A stretch of 64,000 nt of DNA, taken from Catenulispora sp. EB89. GTDB lineage: Bacteria > Actinomycetota > Actinomycetes > Streptomycetales > Catenulisporaceae. Every line of letters begins with the position of its first letter. Within the stretch, counting starts at the first letter, position 1. The notes beneath the pieces were generated by a model. That model was not told the origin of the DNA and made no database searches. It saw only the letters and a list, made by a program, of their open reading frames with translations. Where the stretch lies: positions 1 through 64,000 of the forward strand of contig NZ_JBGCCU010000033.1 of the NCBI RefSeq assembly GCF_041261445.1, read 5' to 3'. Below are positions 7,524 through 17,092 of this stretch, one piece after another. The translations under genes and the position numbers were made by a program.

Positions 7524-8684
7524 GTGCGCCGTTCCGTCTACACCGAAGACCACGAGGCCTTCCGCCAGATGATCAGGGACTTCATCGCCGAGGAGGTGGT
7601 CCCGGTCTATCCCGAGTGGGAGAAGCAGGGGCACGCCCCGCGCGAGTTCTACTACAAGCTCGGCGAGCTCGGCCTGTTCGGCATCGAGGTGCCCGAGGAG
7701 TACGGCGGCGCCGGCGAGGCCAACGGCTTCAAGTACCAGGCCGTCACCACCGAGGAGCTGATGCGCGCCGGGGTGAGCTTCGGCGGCTCGTCGGTGCACA
7801 CCGGGCTGGTGCTCCCGTATCTGCTGGAGTTCGCGAACGACGAGCAGAAGCAGCGCTGGCTGCCGGACTTCGTCTCCGGCGCGATGATGACCGCGATCGC
7901 GATGACCGAGCCGGGCACCGGCAGCGACCTGGCGGGCATCAAGACCACGGCGAAGCTGTCGGAGGACGGCACGCACTACGTGCTCAACGGCGCCAAGACC
8001 TTCATCACCGGCGGCGTGCTGGCCGACCGCGTCCTGGTGGTGGCGCGCACCTCGCCGTACGACCCGGACAACCGCCGCGCCGGCCTGTCGATCCTGGTCG
8101 TGGACACCAAGTCCCCGGGCTACGCGGTCGGCCGCAAGCTGGAGAAGATCGGCCTGCGCACCTCCGACACCGCCGAGCTGTCCTTCACCGACGTGAAGGT
8201 GCCGGTGGAGGACCTGCTCGGCGAGGAGGGCAAGGCGTTCTCCTACCTCACGCACAACCTGGTCCCCGAGCGGCTGGGCATCGCGGTGTCCGCGGTCGCC
8301 GCCGCCGACGCCGCGATCCAGTTCGCGCTCGCGTACACCAAGGAGCGCGAGGTGTTCGGCACGCCGGTGGCCTCGTTCCAGAACACGAAGTTCGTGCTCG
8401 CCGAGTGCACCGCCGAAGTGACCGCCGGGCAGGCGATGATCGACCGCGCCATGGACCTGTACGAGGCCGGGGAGCTGACGGTCGCCGACGCCGCCGGGGT
8501 GAAGCTGTTCACGACGGAGATGGCGAGCCGGGTCATCGACAAGTGCCTACAGCTGCACGGCGGATACGGCTACATGCTGGAGTTCCCCATCGCGAAGCTG
8601 TACGCCGACAACCGCGTGTACCGGATCTACGGCGGCACGAGCGAGGTCATGAAGTCGGTGGTCGCCAAGTCGCTCGGGCTGTAG
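7524..8684 (+). CDS. Acyl-CoA dehydrogenase
   Basis: FAD enzyme of 386 residues introducing the alpha-beta double bond of acyl-CoA in fatty acid or branched-chain catabolism. Family signatures are present: AMTEPGTGSDLAGIKTTA and the C-terminal QLHGGYGYMLEFPIAKLYAD. The usual Glu of the MCAD-type base position is Gly (IYGGTSEV). Instead, Glu249 in VPERLGIA matches the base position used by long-chain and isovaleryl-CoA dehydrogenases, so the enzyme should be active and belong to that subgroup. GTG start at 7524 with GAGGAG at 7509-7514. Divergent from PadR. Confidence 0.9.
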   Translation: MRRSVYTEDHEAFRQMIRDFIAEEVVPVYPEWEKQGHAPREFYYKLGELGLFGIEVPEEYGGAGEANGFKYQAVTTEELMRAGVSFGGSSVHTGLVLPYLLEFANDEQKQRWLPDFVSGAMMTAIAMTEPGTGSDLAGIKTTAKLSEDGTHYVLNGAKTFITGGVLADRVLVVARTSPYDPDNRRAGLSILVVDTKSPGYAVGRKLEKIGLRTSDTAELSFTDVKVPVEDLLGEEGKAFSYLTHNLVPERLGIAVSAVAAADAAIQFALAYTKEREVFGTPVASFQNTKFVLAECTAEVTAGQAMIDRAMDLYEAGELTVADAAGVKLFTTEMASRVIDKCLQLHGGYGYMLEFPIAKLYADNRVYRIYGGTSEVMKSVVAKSLGL

Positions 8685-8715
8685 CCGCTGGGAGCCGCCA
8701 CACCGGGTTTCGCGG

Positions 8716-9939
8716 CTACCACACCAGGTTCAGCTCCTGGAGCGAGCCGTCACGCGGCACGACGCTGCGGCCCATCGTCCCGGTCTCCTGCGGCGCGAGT
8801 CGCAGGTTCGGCAGGCGCTCGGTGAGGACCCGCAGCGTCGCGCGCGCTTCCTCGCGGAACAGCTGCGCGCCGACGCACGCGTGCGGGCCGTGGCCGAACG
8901 ACAGGTGCTTGGCGGCGGTGGCAGCGGTCGGACGGGTGATGTCGAAGGTGTCGGGCTGGTCGTGGATCCCCGCGTCGCGGTTCGCGGAGGCGAGCGCCAC
9001 CAGCAGCGTCGCGCCGGCCGGGATCTCGACGCCGGCCAGCGTCACCGGGGCGGTGGTGATGCGGCGGACGCTCTGCATGGAGGTGTCGTAGCGCGTGGCC
9101 TCCTCGACGGCGGCGGGGATCAACTCAGGCTTCGCACACAGCAGCTCCCACTGCTCGCGGTGTCGCAGCAGATTGAGAACCATCGTGCCGAGCAGCGGGG
9201 TGGCGGTGATGAAGCCGGCGATGAACAGGTTCAGGACGTTCGAGGCGACTTCGTGGCGCTGGTCGAGGGTGAGCTCGGCGCCGTTTCCGGGCGCCAGAGC
9301 CGCGAGCAGCGTGCTGGACAAGTCATCGCGCGGCTCGGCGTGCCGCCGCCGGACGTGCGCGTCGATCATCGCCCGCATCTCGGCGAACTTCCGCGCGGCC
9401 TCGGCCTTCTGCCCGTCGCCGACCGGGAAGAAGTACATGACCAGCGCCTGCGTGGTGCCGTGCACCGCCTGCGCGACCTCCTCCGGCTCCAGCCCGATCA
9501 GCCGGCCGATCGTCTCGCTGGCCAGGACGGACGTGTAGCGGCTGACGAACTCGACATGGCCGTCCCCGGCGAAGCCGTCGACCAGCTCCGTCGCCCGCTC
9601 CTCGATGAACGGCACCACCTGCTGCACCCGCGCCGGCGTGAGCCCCGCGAGCAACGGCGCACGGTAGCGCCGGTGCGCGGCGCCGTCGGAGTTCACCACG
9701 ACCGGCCGGCCGCCGATGCTGTCGGCCAGCTCGGCCCGCGCCGCCGGCGGCAGCATCTCGTCGCGCGGCAGGGTGTTGGCCGAGGAGAACTCGTCGGCGC
9801 GCCGCAGCACCTCCAGCACGTCGTCGTGCCGGGCCACCACCCACGCGCCGACCGCCGGGACGAAAGCCGGGCCCGCGCTCTGGCGGCCCTGGGCGAAGGC
9901 GGCGTACGGGTCCTGAAACCAGATCTCTGATTCGGTCAT
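8716..9939 (-). CDS. Cytochrome P450
   Basis: Soluble bacterial P450 of 407 residues. The heme loop FGHGPHACVG carries the axial thiolate Cys355. The I-helix motif reads FIAGFITATP and the K-helix ExxR is EEATR. Electron partners (ferredoxin, reductase) are not encoded nearby, so it must borrow them. It is convergent with the acyl-CoA dehydrogenase. The ATG at 9939 is chosen; a GTG seven codons upstream is also open, and neither has a strong Shine-Dalgarno. Substrate cannot be predicted. Confidence 0.9.
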   Translation of the reverse strand: MTESEIWFQDPYAAFAQGRQSAGPAFVPAVGAWVVARHDDVLEVLRRADEFSSANTLPRDEMLPPAARAELADSIGGRPVVVNSDGAAHRRYRAPLLAGLTPARVQQVVPFIEERATELVDGFAGDGHVEFVSRYTSVLASETIGRLIGLEPEEVAQAVHGTTQALVMYFFPVGDGQKAEAARKFAEMRAMIDAHVRRRHAEPRDDLSSTLLAALAPGNGAELTLDQRHEVASNVLNLFIAGFITATPLLGTMVLNLLRHREQWELLCAKPELIPAAVEEATRYDTSMQSVRRITTAPVTLAGVEIPAGATLLVALASANRDAGIHDQPDTFDITRPTAATAAKHLSFGHGPHACVGAQLFREEARATLRVLTERLPNLRLAPQETGTMGRSVVPRDGSLQELNLVW

Positions 9940-10019
9940 GGTTCGAGTCAACCGCAGCACGCGGCACAGGCCAACGGGTACCGCACGGGCCGGAGGCCCA
10001 ATGCTGCCGTGGCCGACCG

Positions 10020-10904
10020 TCAGTGGATTGATTCGGGGCCGCGGGCAGAGGCCAGCGGCGCCGGGAGCGGGCCACTGTCGAGCATCGCGGCCAGACTCTG
10101 CGTCATACCGGTGCCGAAGTCGCCGGTGATCTGCAGACGGCCGTCGGCGATGGGCTGCTTGATCACCAGCGCCGCACAGACGAATCCGTCCACGGTGACC
10201 GCGACCTGCCGCCCGGAGCCGGCCAGCGTGATCGTCAGCGTCCTGAGCCGGGCCGCGCCCTCGCTGGTGAGCTGGATGTCCAGCTGATCAGTGCCCTGCG
10301 GACTGACGGACGCGCCTGCCGAGGCGACAGAAGTCCGGTCCAGCACGCTGGCGTCCAGCGCGTACTCCCGCGAATCGTCCCACTGGCAGGCGGCGATCTG
10401 CTCGCTCGGCTGCTCGACCAGCAGCTCGGAGCAGTCCAGCGTCTCGTACCAGTGCCAGAGGTCCGCCGACATGCCCTGCGGCGCGGGTCCGCCGGGCCGC
10501 GGGGCGGAAGTCATGGCCAGCACCGGCCGCAGTCCGAGGACTCCGGTATCCGCCAGCAGCACCAGTTGCTGGGTGTTCACGGTCAGGCCCTGCAGGACGA
10601 CGTCGTGACCGTCCGGACTGAGGCTGGCCGTGGCGTTCTTCAGCTGCTCGAACGCGATCCGCCGCCTGATGACCGCCAGCTCCTGGCTCTGTGTTTCCGA
10701 CGTCGTTCCGGACGTCATGAACGCGAAGGAGACCGATTCTCTCGGAGGCGGCGTGGGAGAGAAGGTCACGGTGGCGGGGTGATCGACGTGAATCGGTGGG
10801 ACTTGACCTGGCGAACCGGCCCCGTCGCACCCCCCGACAGCAACCGCCAGCCCCGCCCCGACAACCGCCGCGACCGCCTGAACCCACCGCCCGAACGCAG
10901 ACAT
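10020..10904 (-). CDS. Lipoprotein with a stand-alone SecD P1-head-like domain
   Basis: Signal peptide with lipobox VGGC (Cys26), then a Pro-rich spacer and a soluble domain. The second half (LDIQLTSEGAARLRTLT, then VAVTVDGFVCAALVIKQPI) closely follows the periplasmic P1 region of the SecD translocase subunit, up to a terminal LPAPLA. The RND-type membrane helices of SecD are entirely missing, so it is a lipid-anchored extracellular relative, not a translocase subunit. Function unknown; possibilities are a chaperone-like or ligand-binding role at the cell surface. ATG at 10904 with a G-rich site upstream. Confidence 0.7.
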   Translation of the reverse strand: MSAFGRWVQAVAAVVGAGLAVAVGGCDGAGSPGQVPPIHVDHPATVTFSPTPPPRESVSFAFMTSGTTSETQSQELAVIRRRIAFEQLKNATASLSPDGHDVVLQGLTVNTQQLVLLADTGVLGLRPVLAMTSAPRPGGPAPQGMSADLWHWYETLDCSELLVEQPSEQIAACQWDDSREYALDASVLDRTSVASAGASVSPQGTDQLDIQLTSEGAARLRTLTITLAGSGRQVAVTVDGFVCAALVIKQPIADGRLQITGDFGTGMTQSLAAMLDSGPLPAPLASARGPESIH

Positions 10905-10953
10905 GATCTGCCCCCATAAGACCGATTCCGCACCCTCTGTACGAAGGCTGACA

Positions 10954-10985
10954 CGGCGGCGGAGGCTGGGGAACCTCCGCCGCCG
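10954..10985 (-). terminator. Hairpin terminator downstream of the secreted protein gene
   Basis: Perfect 12-bp arms (CGGCGGCGGAGG and its complement) close an 8-nt loop, 25 bp beyond the stop of the minus-strand gene ending at 11011. No T-tract follows, which is normal for high-GC actinobacterial terminators. Confidence 0.6.
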
Positions 10986-11010
10986 CGGTCTTATGCGATC
11001 GGTATCGAAG

Positions 11011-11886
11011 CTAGTTCAGGGCGTAATGCTGGAAGTACAGGAAGATGGACTTCCAGCCGGAGCCGACGTTCAGGATGTGCAGCTGGCCGCCGGAGGGCCC
11101 GAGGTCCAGGGCCACCAGGCCCTCGACTTCGTCGTTGGGCTGGACGTCCTGGGTGAACTGCTCGGTGGTGGCGCCGGTGGTGGGGTCGATCGTCCAGACC
11201 GACTTGTTGCCCGCGATGTCGGCCGAGGCCCAGAGCTGGCCGCGCCACACCTTTGCGCCCTGGATGCGGCTCAGCGGCTGCGACAGTTTCACGGTGCGCA
11301 GGACTGGCAGGGCCGCGCCGGCCGGGAGGGTGAGCAGGTCGTGGAGGCTGTAGACGACCAGGTGGTCGCTGCCGTCGGCGGTGCTCTGGTTCCACGGCGC
11401 GGTGTAGACCAGGCCGGCCGCGGCGTCGACGGCCACCCACGGGACGCCGCCGGGCATCAGGTTCAGCGGCAGCTGCACGTACCGGCCGGTGTAGCTCAGG
11501 TTCGAGGCGTTGAACAGCGCCAGCAGCGGGTGCTGGTAGGCGCTGCCGTCCTCGATGCCGGTGATGACGTAGCCGCCGTAGTAGTCGTTGTCGCCGATGT
11601 GGTTGGAGCCGTACTGCGAGGAGAGCTGGGAGGGGATGGCCGTCGCGTTGGACGTGACGTCGTTGATGCCGTTGACGGTGGCCTTGTCCAGGGAGTACGT
11701 GCCGGAGAAGTAGTAGTAGGTGCCGTCGGTCGAGACGCCCTGGCCGCGCTCCAGCGCGGTCACCAGCGTCCAGGTCTGGTAGCCCGGCAGCCGGGTCCAG
11801 CCCGATGCCGAGGCGGAGGCCAGGGGGAACAGGGCGAGCAGCGCGGCGATCACGGCGGCGCGCCACGACCACGAACGGTGCTTCAT
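11011..11886 (-). CDS. Secreted protein of unknown function
   Basis: A 291-residue protein with a Sec signal peptide (WRAAVIAALLALFPLASASASG). The mature part is Tyr/Gly/Asp-rich, with repeating strand-like stretches such as GTYYYFSGTYSLD and YYGGYVITGIEDGSAY, suggesting a beta-propeller or similar all-beta fold. I do not recognise a family. ATG at 11886 with AAAGGA upstream. It follows the lipase gene on the same strand after 47 bp, so the two may be cotranscribed. Confidence 0.6.
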   Translation of the reverse strand: MKHRSWSWRAAVIAALLALFPLASASASGWTRLPGYQTWTLVTALERGQGVSTDGTYYYFSGTYSLDKATVNGINDVTSNATAIPSQLSSQYGSNHIGDNDYYGGYVITGIEDGSAYQHPLLALFNASNLSYTGRYVQLPLNLMPGGVPWVAVDAAAGLVYTAPWNQSTADGSDHLVVYSLHDLLTLPAGAALPVLRTVKLSQPLSRIQGAKVWRGQLWASADIAGNKSVWTIDPTTGATTEQFTQDVQPNDEVEGLVALDLGPSGGQLHILNVGSGWKSIFLYFQHYALN

Positions 11887-11933
11887 GAGGCAGGTGTCCT
11901 TTCTCAGGGGACAGAGAGGGTGTCCAACAGCTG

Positions 11934-13988
11934 TCACGACGCCGGCGGCTCGGTGCACGGCGCACCGCCGCAGACGTCGATGACCACACCGGTGGTGAGG
12001 AACACGGCTTTCTGCAGCCGTACCGCCGGCGAGTTTCGGGGATCCTCGTGCGGATCGTGGCCGTATTGGGGGCCGGTCGGCGCGGTGTTCGTCGGCGGCG
12101 CCGGGGGCGTGCCGCTGTCCCAGACCACCATCGCCGAGCCCTGATAACCGGGGCGGCGGATCGGGCTGATGCCCCAGTACGGGACGGTGTCGGGCGACCG
12201 GCCGGGCGCTGCTGCCGGGACGTGCAGGCGGGCGCCGATGGTGCGGGCCTCGACGTCGGCCGCGACGTTCGCCACCTGGTGGTCGCCGAACGCGACGTCC
12301 ATGAGGACCTGGTGGTGGTCGGTGAGGTGTTGGGCGTAGCCGTCGGTCTCGGCGTGGTCCCAGAGCAGTTGCATCAGCTGGAAGACCACTTGCTGCTGGA
12401 GTTTGTCGGGGTAGCCCGCGTCGAGCGCCGGTTGCAGGGCGGTGAAGTCGACGGAGCGGTTCAGCAGGAGGCTGTAGTTCATCGCGGTGACGCCGAGGAC
12501 GCCGCGCTTCACGTCCGGCGAGACCGCGACGAGGACGCCGCCGAGGATACCGCCCTGGCTGTTGCCGTCGTAGACGACGCCAGCGTGGGGGTCGAGGAGG
12601 GGGCGGCCGTCGGGGGTCTGGAAGGCCGGGGAGGTGGCGAAGCCGTCGGCGGCCGGGTCGGGGGCGGGGCCGGGGGCGGCGTCGGGGGCCGGGTCGGGGC
12701 CGGCGAGGTCGCGGCCGAGGAACAGGGCGTTCAGCACACCTTGCTGCGTGCGCTCGGTGACTTCGGGGAACGCGCTGAGGTTCGCCAGCGCGGACACGAC
12801 AGTGTTCTGATCCCCCGCCGCCATACCGATCCAGTCCGTCGCGCAGAAGGTGAAGTCGTGCTCGCCGGCCATGGCCCGGACGTTGGCGGCGCCGACCTCG
12901 TCGCGGCTGCCGAGCAGGCCGTGGCCGTAGAGCGCGGCTTGCGACGGCTTCGTGAACGCCGCGCGGGGGATCTCGCAGCGGAAGTCGGCGGTCTGGGTGT
13001 TGCCGGGGAGTTGCGCGGGACGGCCGTCGGGTGCGCGGTGGAAGACCGAGCCGGTCGGGCCGCCGGGCTGGGACAGGTAGCTCGGGAGCTGGATCGTGCC
13101 TTCGACGACGCGGGCTATGTTCGGGTCCTGAGCCGGGGTCGGGTCGGTCACGGACGTGACGGTGAACGCCGGCGCGGCCGAGCCGAGGCGGGCGAAGGCG
13201 TCGTCGCGGATCGAGGTCAGGTCGCCGGTCAGGCTCACGGTGCTGGCGACGGTGAAGTCCCAGGCGAGGTAGAGGTCTGAGGTGCGGATGCCGTTACCGC
13301 GCAACGCTTTGAGCGCCGGTTGGAGTTCGCGCTGGCGCTCGCGCAGCGGATCGCGGCGCGGCAGATGGCCGAGGATGCGTGCGAACGGCGCGGGTGCCGG
13401 GATCGGGGCGCCGGTCGCGGTTCGCAGGTTCCTGATACCGACGACGTAGTGGTGGCCGTCGAGGAAGTCGCGCGCGGGGTGCACGAGCAGGGCGCGGTGC
13501 TGCAGGTCGTTGGCGTCGAGCTCGGCCCAGTAGGGCCAGCGGGCGCCGGTGGTCGCGTCGAGGATGACGATCGGCGCGTCCGGGGCGAGGGAGCGGCCGA
13601 TGTCGGTGACCGGCGCGAGGCCGCTGGCGGCCGGATCGAGGCCGGGGACGGTGAGGACCAGCGCCGAGCCCGGAGAGAAGCCGTCGAGGCGGTTCCAGGC
13701 GGTCGGGTCGGCGGAGCCTGCAAGAGCGCTGGCCGGCAGGTCGGAGGCGGAGAAATCGATGCGCCGGCCGGTCGGGGTGGAGGGGTCGGGGCGGGTGTAC
13801 CAGTCGTCGGGGAACGGCAGGAGGCAGGCGGGGCCGGCGATCGGGTCGCAGCCGGTGTGGGCCGGCGAGGGTGCCGAGGGCGGTGGTACCTGCGCGTCGT
13901 CAGCGTCCGCCGGCGAGGTGAGACCGGCGACAAGAGCGGCGGCGAGCGCCAGGCCCGCCGCCGACCTCAGCAAAGAACGTGCACGCAT
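11934..13988 (-). CDS. Secreted alpha/beta-hydrolase of the bacterial virulence-factor lipase type
   Basis: A 684-residue exported esterase/lipase. After the signal peptide comes the Lipase_bact_N-like region (GPACLLPFPDDWYT, RRIDF). The catalytic domain has the nucleophile elbow YDGNSQGG, with Ser477 as the predicted nucleophile. A Pro-Ala-Asp low-complexity run (GPDPAPDAAPGPAPDPAADG) lies just before the elbow. The start is the ATG at 13988 with AGGATC; the frame is open far upstream but this start gives a proper signal peptide. Eight bp separate it from the SGNH hydrolase stop, indicating an operon of secreted hydrolases. Confidence 0.8.
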   Translation of the reverse strand: MRARSLLRSAAGLALAAALVAGLTSPADADDAQVPPPSAPSPAHTGCDPIAGPACLLPFPDDWYTRPDPSTPTGRRIDFSASDLPASALAGSADPTAWNRLDGFSPGSALVLTVPGLDPAASGLAPVTDIGRSLAPDAPIVILDATTGARWPYWAELDANDLQHRALLVHPARDFLDGHHYVVGIRNLRTATGAPIPAPAPFARILGHLPRRDPLRERQRELQPALKALRGNGIRTSDLYLAWDFTVASTVSLTGDLTSIRDDAFARLGSAAPAFTVTSVTDPTPAQDPNIARVVEGTIQLPSYLSQPGGPTGSVFHRAPDGRPAQLPGNTQTADFRCEIPRAAFTKPSQAALYGHGLLGSRDEVGAANVRAMAGEHDFTFCATDWIGMAAGDQNTVVSALANLSAFPEVTERTQQGVLNALFLGRDLAGPDPAPDAAPGPAPDPAADGFATSPAFQTPDGRPLLDPHAGVVYDGNSQGGILGGVLVAVSPDVKRGVLGVTAMNYSLLLNRSVDFTALQPALDAGYPDKLQQQVVFQLMQLLWDHAETDGYAQHLTDHHQVLMDVAFGDHQVANVAADVEARTIGARLHVPAAAPGRSPDTVPYWGISPIRRPGYQGSAMVVWDSGTPPAPPTNTAPTGPQYGHDPHEDPRNSPAVRLQKAVFLTTGVVIDVCGGAPCTEPPAS

Positions 13989-13996
13989 GATCCTGG

Positions 13997-14884
13997 CTAG
14001 CCGTTCGCGACCACGGCGCCGATGATGCGCGCGTAAGCCGCCTCGCCGGACTGGTTCGGGTGCAGCGGCGCGGCCAGCGACAGCGGCACGAAGCCCTCGA
14101 CCCAGCGCGAGCCCTCGCCCTGGCACGAGTCGTGCCCGGCGCTCGGCGTGCGCACGTCGACGTAGGTCGCGCCGTTGGCGGCGGCGGTCGTGGCGATGGT
14201 GCTGTTCAGGTAGTCGACCTCGCTCTGCAGCCAGGTGGCGTCCGAGCCGAGCAGCGGTTCGACCGGCCAGCAGCCGCCGGCCTTGATGTAGAGCCCGTAT
14301 CCGGTGACCAGGACGCGGGCCTGCGGGGAGCGCTGGTGGATGCCGGCCAGGACGGCGGCCAGCTTCGGGGCGAAGGCGTCCGTGCGCGCGGCCACTGAGT
14401 CGACGCCGTTGACCACGTACTTGCCCTCGCAGGGTGCGGCGAAGGGGTTCAGCTGCTCGCAGTTCTGCGCGACGCCGACCAGGCCGACGTCGTTGCCGCC
14501 GATGGTGAGCGTCACCAGGGTGGTGTCCGGGGTCAGGGCGTCGAACTGGGGCGGCGCGGTGCCGGCGGACACCCCGGCGATCGACAGCGGCTGCGGGTTC
14601 GTCATGTGGAACGTGCTGGCGCCGCTGCACGTCACGTCGCGCAGGACCGGGATGCCGAGCGCGGCGGCCATGTCGTGCGCGTAGTTGTGGGTGGAGCGGG
14701 CGCAGGCGAGCTCGCCGGTCGGGTTCGGGATCAGCGGCCCGGAGGCCATCGAGTCGCCGAGTGCGACGTAGACCTGCGGGATCGCGCCGGCCTGGGCCGT
14801 GCCCGAGGTGGCGGCGGTGGCGAAGACCGCGCCGAGCAGAGCGCAGAGCCCTGCGGCGGCCTTGACGGTGCGAGACGCTTTCAC
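13997..14884 (-). CDS. Secreted SGNH/GDSL-family lipase or esterase
   Basis: A 295-residue exported hydrolase. All SGNH blocks are visible: VALGDSMASG (Ser45), a Gly in block II, IGGNDVG (Asn) and LHPNQSGEAAYA (catalytic Asp/His block). Actinobacterial relatives cleave triacylglycerols and short esters outside the cell. I chose GTG at 14884: GGAGG lies 10 bases upstream and it gives a compact signal peptide. An ATG at 14944 would add a 20-residue leader. The gene heads a minus-strand series with the lipase and is divergent from a PucR-type regulator. Confidence 0.85.
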   Translation of the reverse strand: MKASRTVKAAAGLCALLGAVFATAATSGTAQAGAIPQVYVALGDSMASGPLIPNPTGELACARSTHNYAHDMAAALGIPVLRDVTCSGASTFHMTNPQPLSIAGVSAGTAPPQFDALTPDTTLVTLTIGGNDVGLVGVAQNCEQLNPFAAPCEGKYVVNGVDSVAARTDAFAPKLAAVLAGIHQRSPQARVLVTGYGLYIKAGGCWPVEPLLGSDATWLQSEVDYLNSTIATTAAANGATYVDVRTPSAGHDSCQGEGSRWVEGFVPLSLAAPLHPNQSGEAAYARIIGAVVANG

Positions 14885-15002
14885 GGTAGGTAGTCCTCCG
14901 GGCTTCTGCACGCTGGGGGGTTGGACGCTGTCGTCTGTCATCATGCAGACTCTTCGGGCACTGATTAACTGGACGGTGACCCAGACTTCAGCGAGGGATT
15001 CT

Positions 15003-16289
15003 GTGACGCGTCACAAAGGCGTTGAGGATCCGGACGCGCGTCAAGGCGGTGCGGATGAACGGCGGCTGACGGCTGCGGGACCGCCCGACGCGCTGCGCAT
15101 CGGAGGCCGGCCGGTCGCCGCCGACCTGCGCGCCATGGCGCCGGACCTGTCGCGCCGCGTCCTGGCCCGCCTGCTCGACGAGCTGCCGGTCTACGCGACG
15201 CTGCCGAGCGAGGAAGTCGCCGGGGACATCGCCGAGATCGTGCAGCAGTCGGTGCGGATGTTCGCCGACGCGGTCGAGGCGCGGCGCGTCCCGGACGAGA
15301 CCGAGCTGGCCGCTCAGCGCCGGTCGGCCCAGCGCCGCGCCGAGGAAGGCGTGCCGCTGGACGCGATCCTGGCGGCGTACCAGCTCGGCATCTCCATGGT
15401 GTGGTCGCAGGTGTCAGCCGGTGCCACACCCGCGGATCACACCGACCTGCGCGAGCTGCTGGAGATGCTGCTGGACATCCAGCGCCGGATCCTGTGCTCG
15501 GTCACGGAAAGCTACCTGGCCGCGCGGCGCGCGATCGACAGCGAGGAACACAGCGGCCGGCACGCATTAATGGCGGCGTTACTTTCCGGGACGGAGCCGG
15601 ACGGGACCGCGCAAGCGGCACCGCGCTATGCCGTGTTGACGCTGCATCTCGAACGCCATCCCGACGAGGACGCGGCCGCTCCCGGGGTAGCGGCGCGTCG
15701 AAAGATCCGGCGCGTACGGGAGGCGTTGGACGCGTTCGCGCAGCAGCCTTGCCTGACCGCGTTCCGGTCGGATCGTGGCACGGTCCTGATGCCGCTCGAC
15801 GACGACGCGGCCGTCCTGAACCACGACGAACTACGAACCCTGATCACCGACGCGGCCGACGTCGCCGGGGCTCCGTTGACGGCGGCGGTCGCGGTCGCCG
15901 ACGTCGCGGAGGTGCCGACCGCGGTCGCGCACACGGCCGAGATCGTCGATCTGGCGCGGGCGACGAAGCGTCCGCCGGGGTTGTACCGGCTTGCGGACGT
16001 GCTGCTGGACTACCAGCTCAGCCGGCCGTCGGCGGCGCTGCCGGCGCTCGCGGCGCGGCTGGAGCCGCTGGCGGGCAAGCCGGAGTTGCTGGCGACCTTG
16101 CAGACGTACCTGAACCTGGACCGCGACCGCCGGACGACGGCCGTCGCGCTGCATGTCCACCCCAACACCGTCGACTACCGGCTGCGCCGTATCAGTGAGC
16201 TGACGGGGTTGTCGGCACACCGCACCGAGGACCTGGGCGAACTGCACGCGTCGCTGGTCGCGCGGCAGGCGCTCGGCGAGCGCTCGTAG
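15003..16289 (+). CDS. PucR/CdaR-type helix-turn-helix regulator
   Basis: The C-terminal HTH_30 domain, roughly the last 70 residues, contains LLATLQTYLNLDRDRR, TAVALHVHPNTVDYRL and RRISELTGL, diagnostic of PucR-type regulators. The N-terminal half has an RsbT-antagonist-like helical region, followed by a degenerate GGDEF-like middle domain. GTG at 15003 is favoured because GAGGGA lies four bases upstream; an ATG at 14943 would overlap the alternative start of the divergent SGNH gene. The divergent arrangement suggests it controls the secreted lipase genes. Confidence 0.8.
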   Translation: MTRHKGVEDPDARQGGADERRLTAAGPPDALRIGGRPVAADLRAMAPDLSRRVLARLLDELPVYATLPSEEVAGDIAEIVQQSVRMFADAVEARRVPDETELAAQRRSAQRRAEEGVPLDAILAAYQLGISMVWSQVSAGATPADHTDLRELLEMLLDIQRRILCSVTESYLAARRAIDSEEHSGRHALMAALLSGTEPDGTAQAAPRYAVLTLHLERHPDEDAAAPGVAARRKIRRVREALDAFAQQPCLTAFRSDRGTVLMPLDDDAAVLNHDELRTLITDAADVAGAPLTAAVAVADVAEVPTAVAHTAEIVDLARATKRPPGLYRLADVLLDYQLSRPSAALPALAARLEPLAGKPELLATLQTYLNLDRDRRTTAVALHVHPNTVDYRLRRISELTGLSAHRTEDLGELHASLVARQALGERS

Positions 16290-16390
16290 CGGCGGCACGC
16301 CGGCGACTCAGCACGGAGCACTACAGGGCCTTATGGGGGAATTATCCGTCCATCAGGCATTCATCCACCGTCCCCGGGAATCCGCTGGAA

Positions 16391-17047
16391 GTGATCAAAG
16401 GACTTTCTCGCAAGCTCAGAGCCCTCGCCGTCGCGACCGTCCTCGCCCTGGTCGGCGTCACGCTCTCGGCGGCGCCCGCCGCCGCGGCGGGCAAGGTCGT
16501 CTACATCACGTTCGACGACGGGCCCAGCCTCTACACGCCGCAGGTCCTCAGGATCCTGGCGCAGTACGGGGTGCACGCCACGTTCTTCGAGGTGGGCCAG
16601 AACGTGGCCGCGCACCCGGCGGCGACCTCGCAGGTCTACCGGCAGGGCAACAGCGTGCAGAACCACACCTGGTCCCACCCCGACCTGCGGAAGCTGTCGG
16701 CCTCGCAGTTCGCCTACCAGGTGAGCGCCACCGACCGGCAGATCCGCGCGCACACCGGCTACCGCCCCTGCTGCCTGCGGCCGCCGTACGGCGCGGTGAA
16801 CGCCGGCGTGCGGTCGCGGGCGTCGGCACTGGGCAAGAAGATCGCGCTGTGGACGGTCGACCCGCGCGACTGGTCGCGCCCCGGCACCGCCGCGATCCGG
16901 AACCGGGTGCTCAGCCAGGTCCGGCCGGGGTCGGTGGTGCTGATGCACGACGGCGGCGGGGACCGCAGCCAGACCGTCGCGGCGCTCGGCGGGATCCTCA
17001 AGACCCTGAAGGCGCGGGGATACACCTTTGCGATCTGGGCCCGCTGA
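16391..17047 (+). CDS. Secreted polysaccharide deacetylase (NodB homology domain)
   Basis: Exported carbohydrate esterase family 4 protein of 218 residues, removing acetyl groups from chitin, xylan or peptidoglycan. After the signal peptide the catalytic motifs are VYITFDDGPS (Asp-Asp metal and base), HTWSHPDL (metal histidines), RPPYG and LWTVDPRDW, ending with VLMHDGG. All key residues are present. GTG start at 16391 with only a weak GGAA upstream. It lies 101 bp after the PucR-type gene. Confidence 0.88.
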   Translation: MIKGLSRKLRALAVATVLALVGVTLSAAPAAAAGKVVYITFDDGPSLYTPQVLRILAQYGVHATFFEVGQNVAAHPAATSQVYRQGNSVQNHTWSHPDLRKLSASQFAYQVSATDRQIRAHTGYRPCCLRPPYGAVNAGVRSRASALGKKIALWTVDPRDWSRPGTAAIRNRVLSQVRPGSVVLMHDGGGDRSQTVAALGGILKTLKARGYTFAIWAR

Positions 17048-17092
17048 ACGCCTGACAAGCCATCGGGTCTGCCGCGACGGTACGAGAGTCTG

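Noticed and set aside
8684-8730. Terminator between acyl-CoA dehydrogenase and P450
   Set aside because: Only 7-bp arms (GTAGCCG and CGGCTAC) about 25 bp apart; too weak to call.
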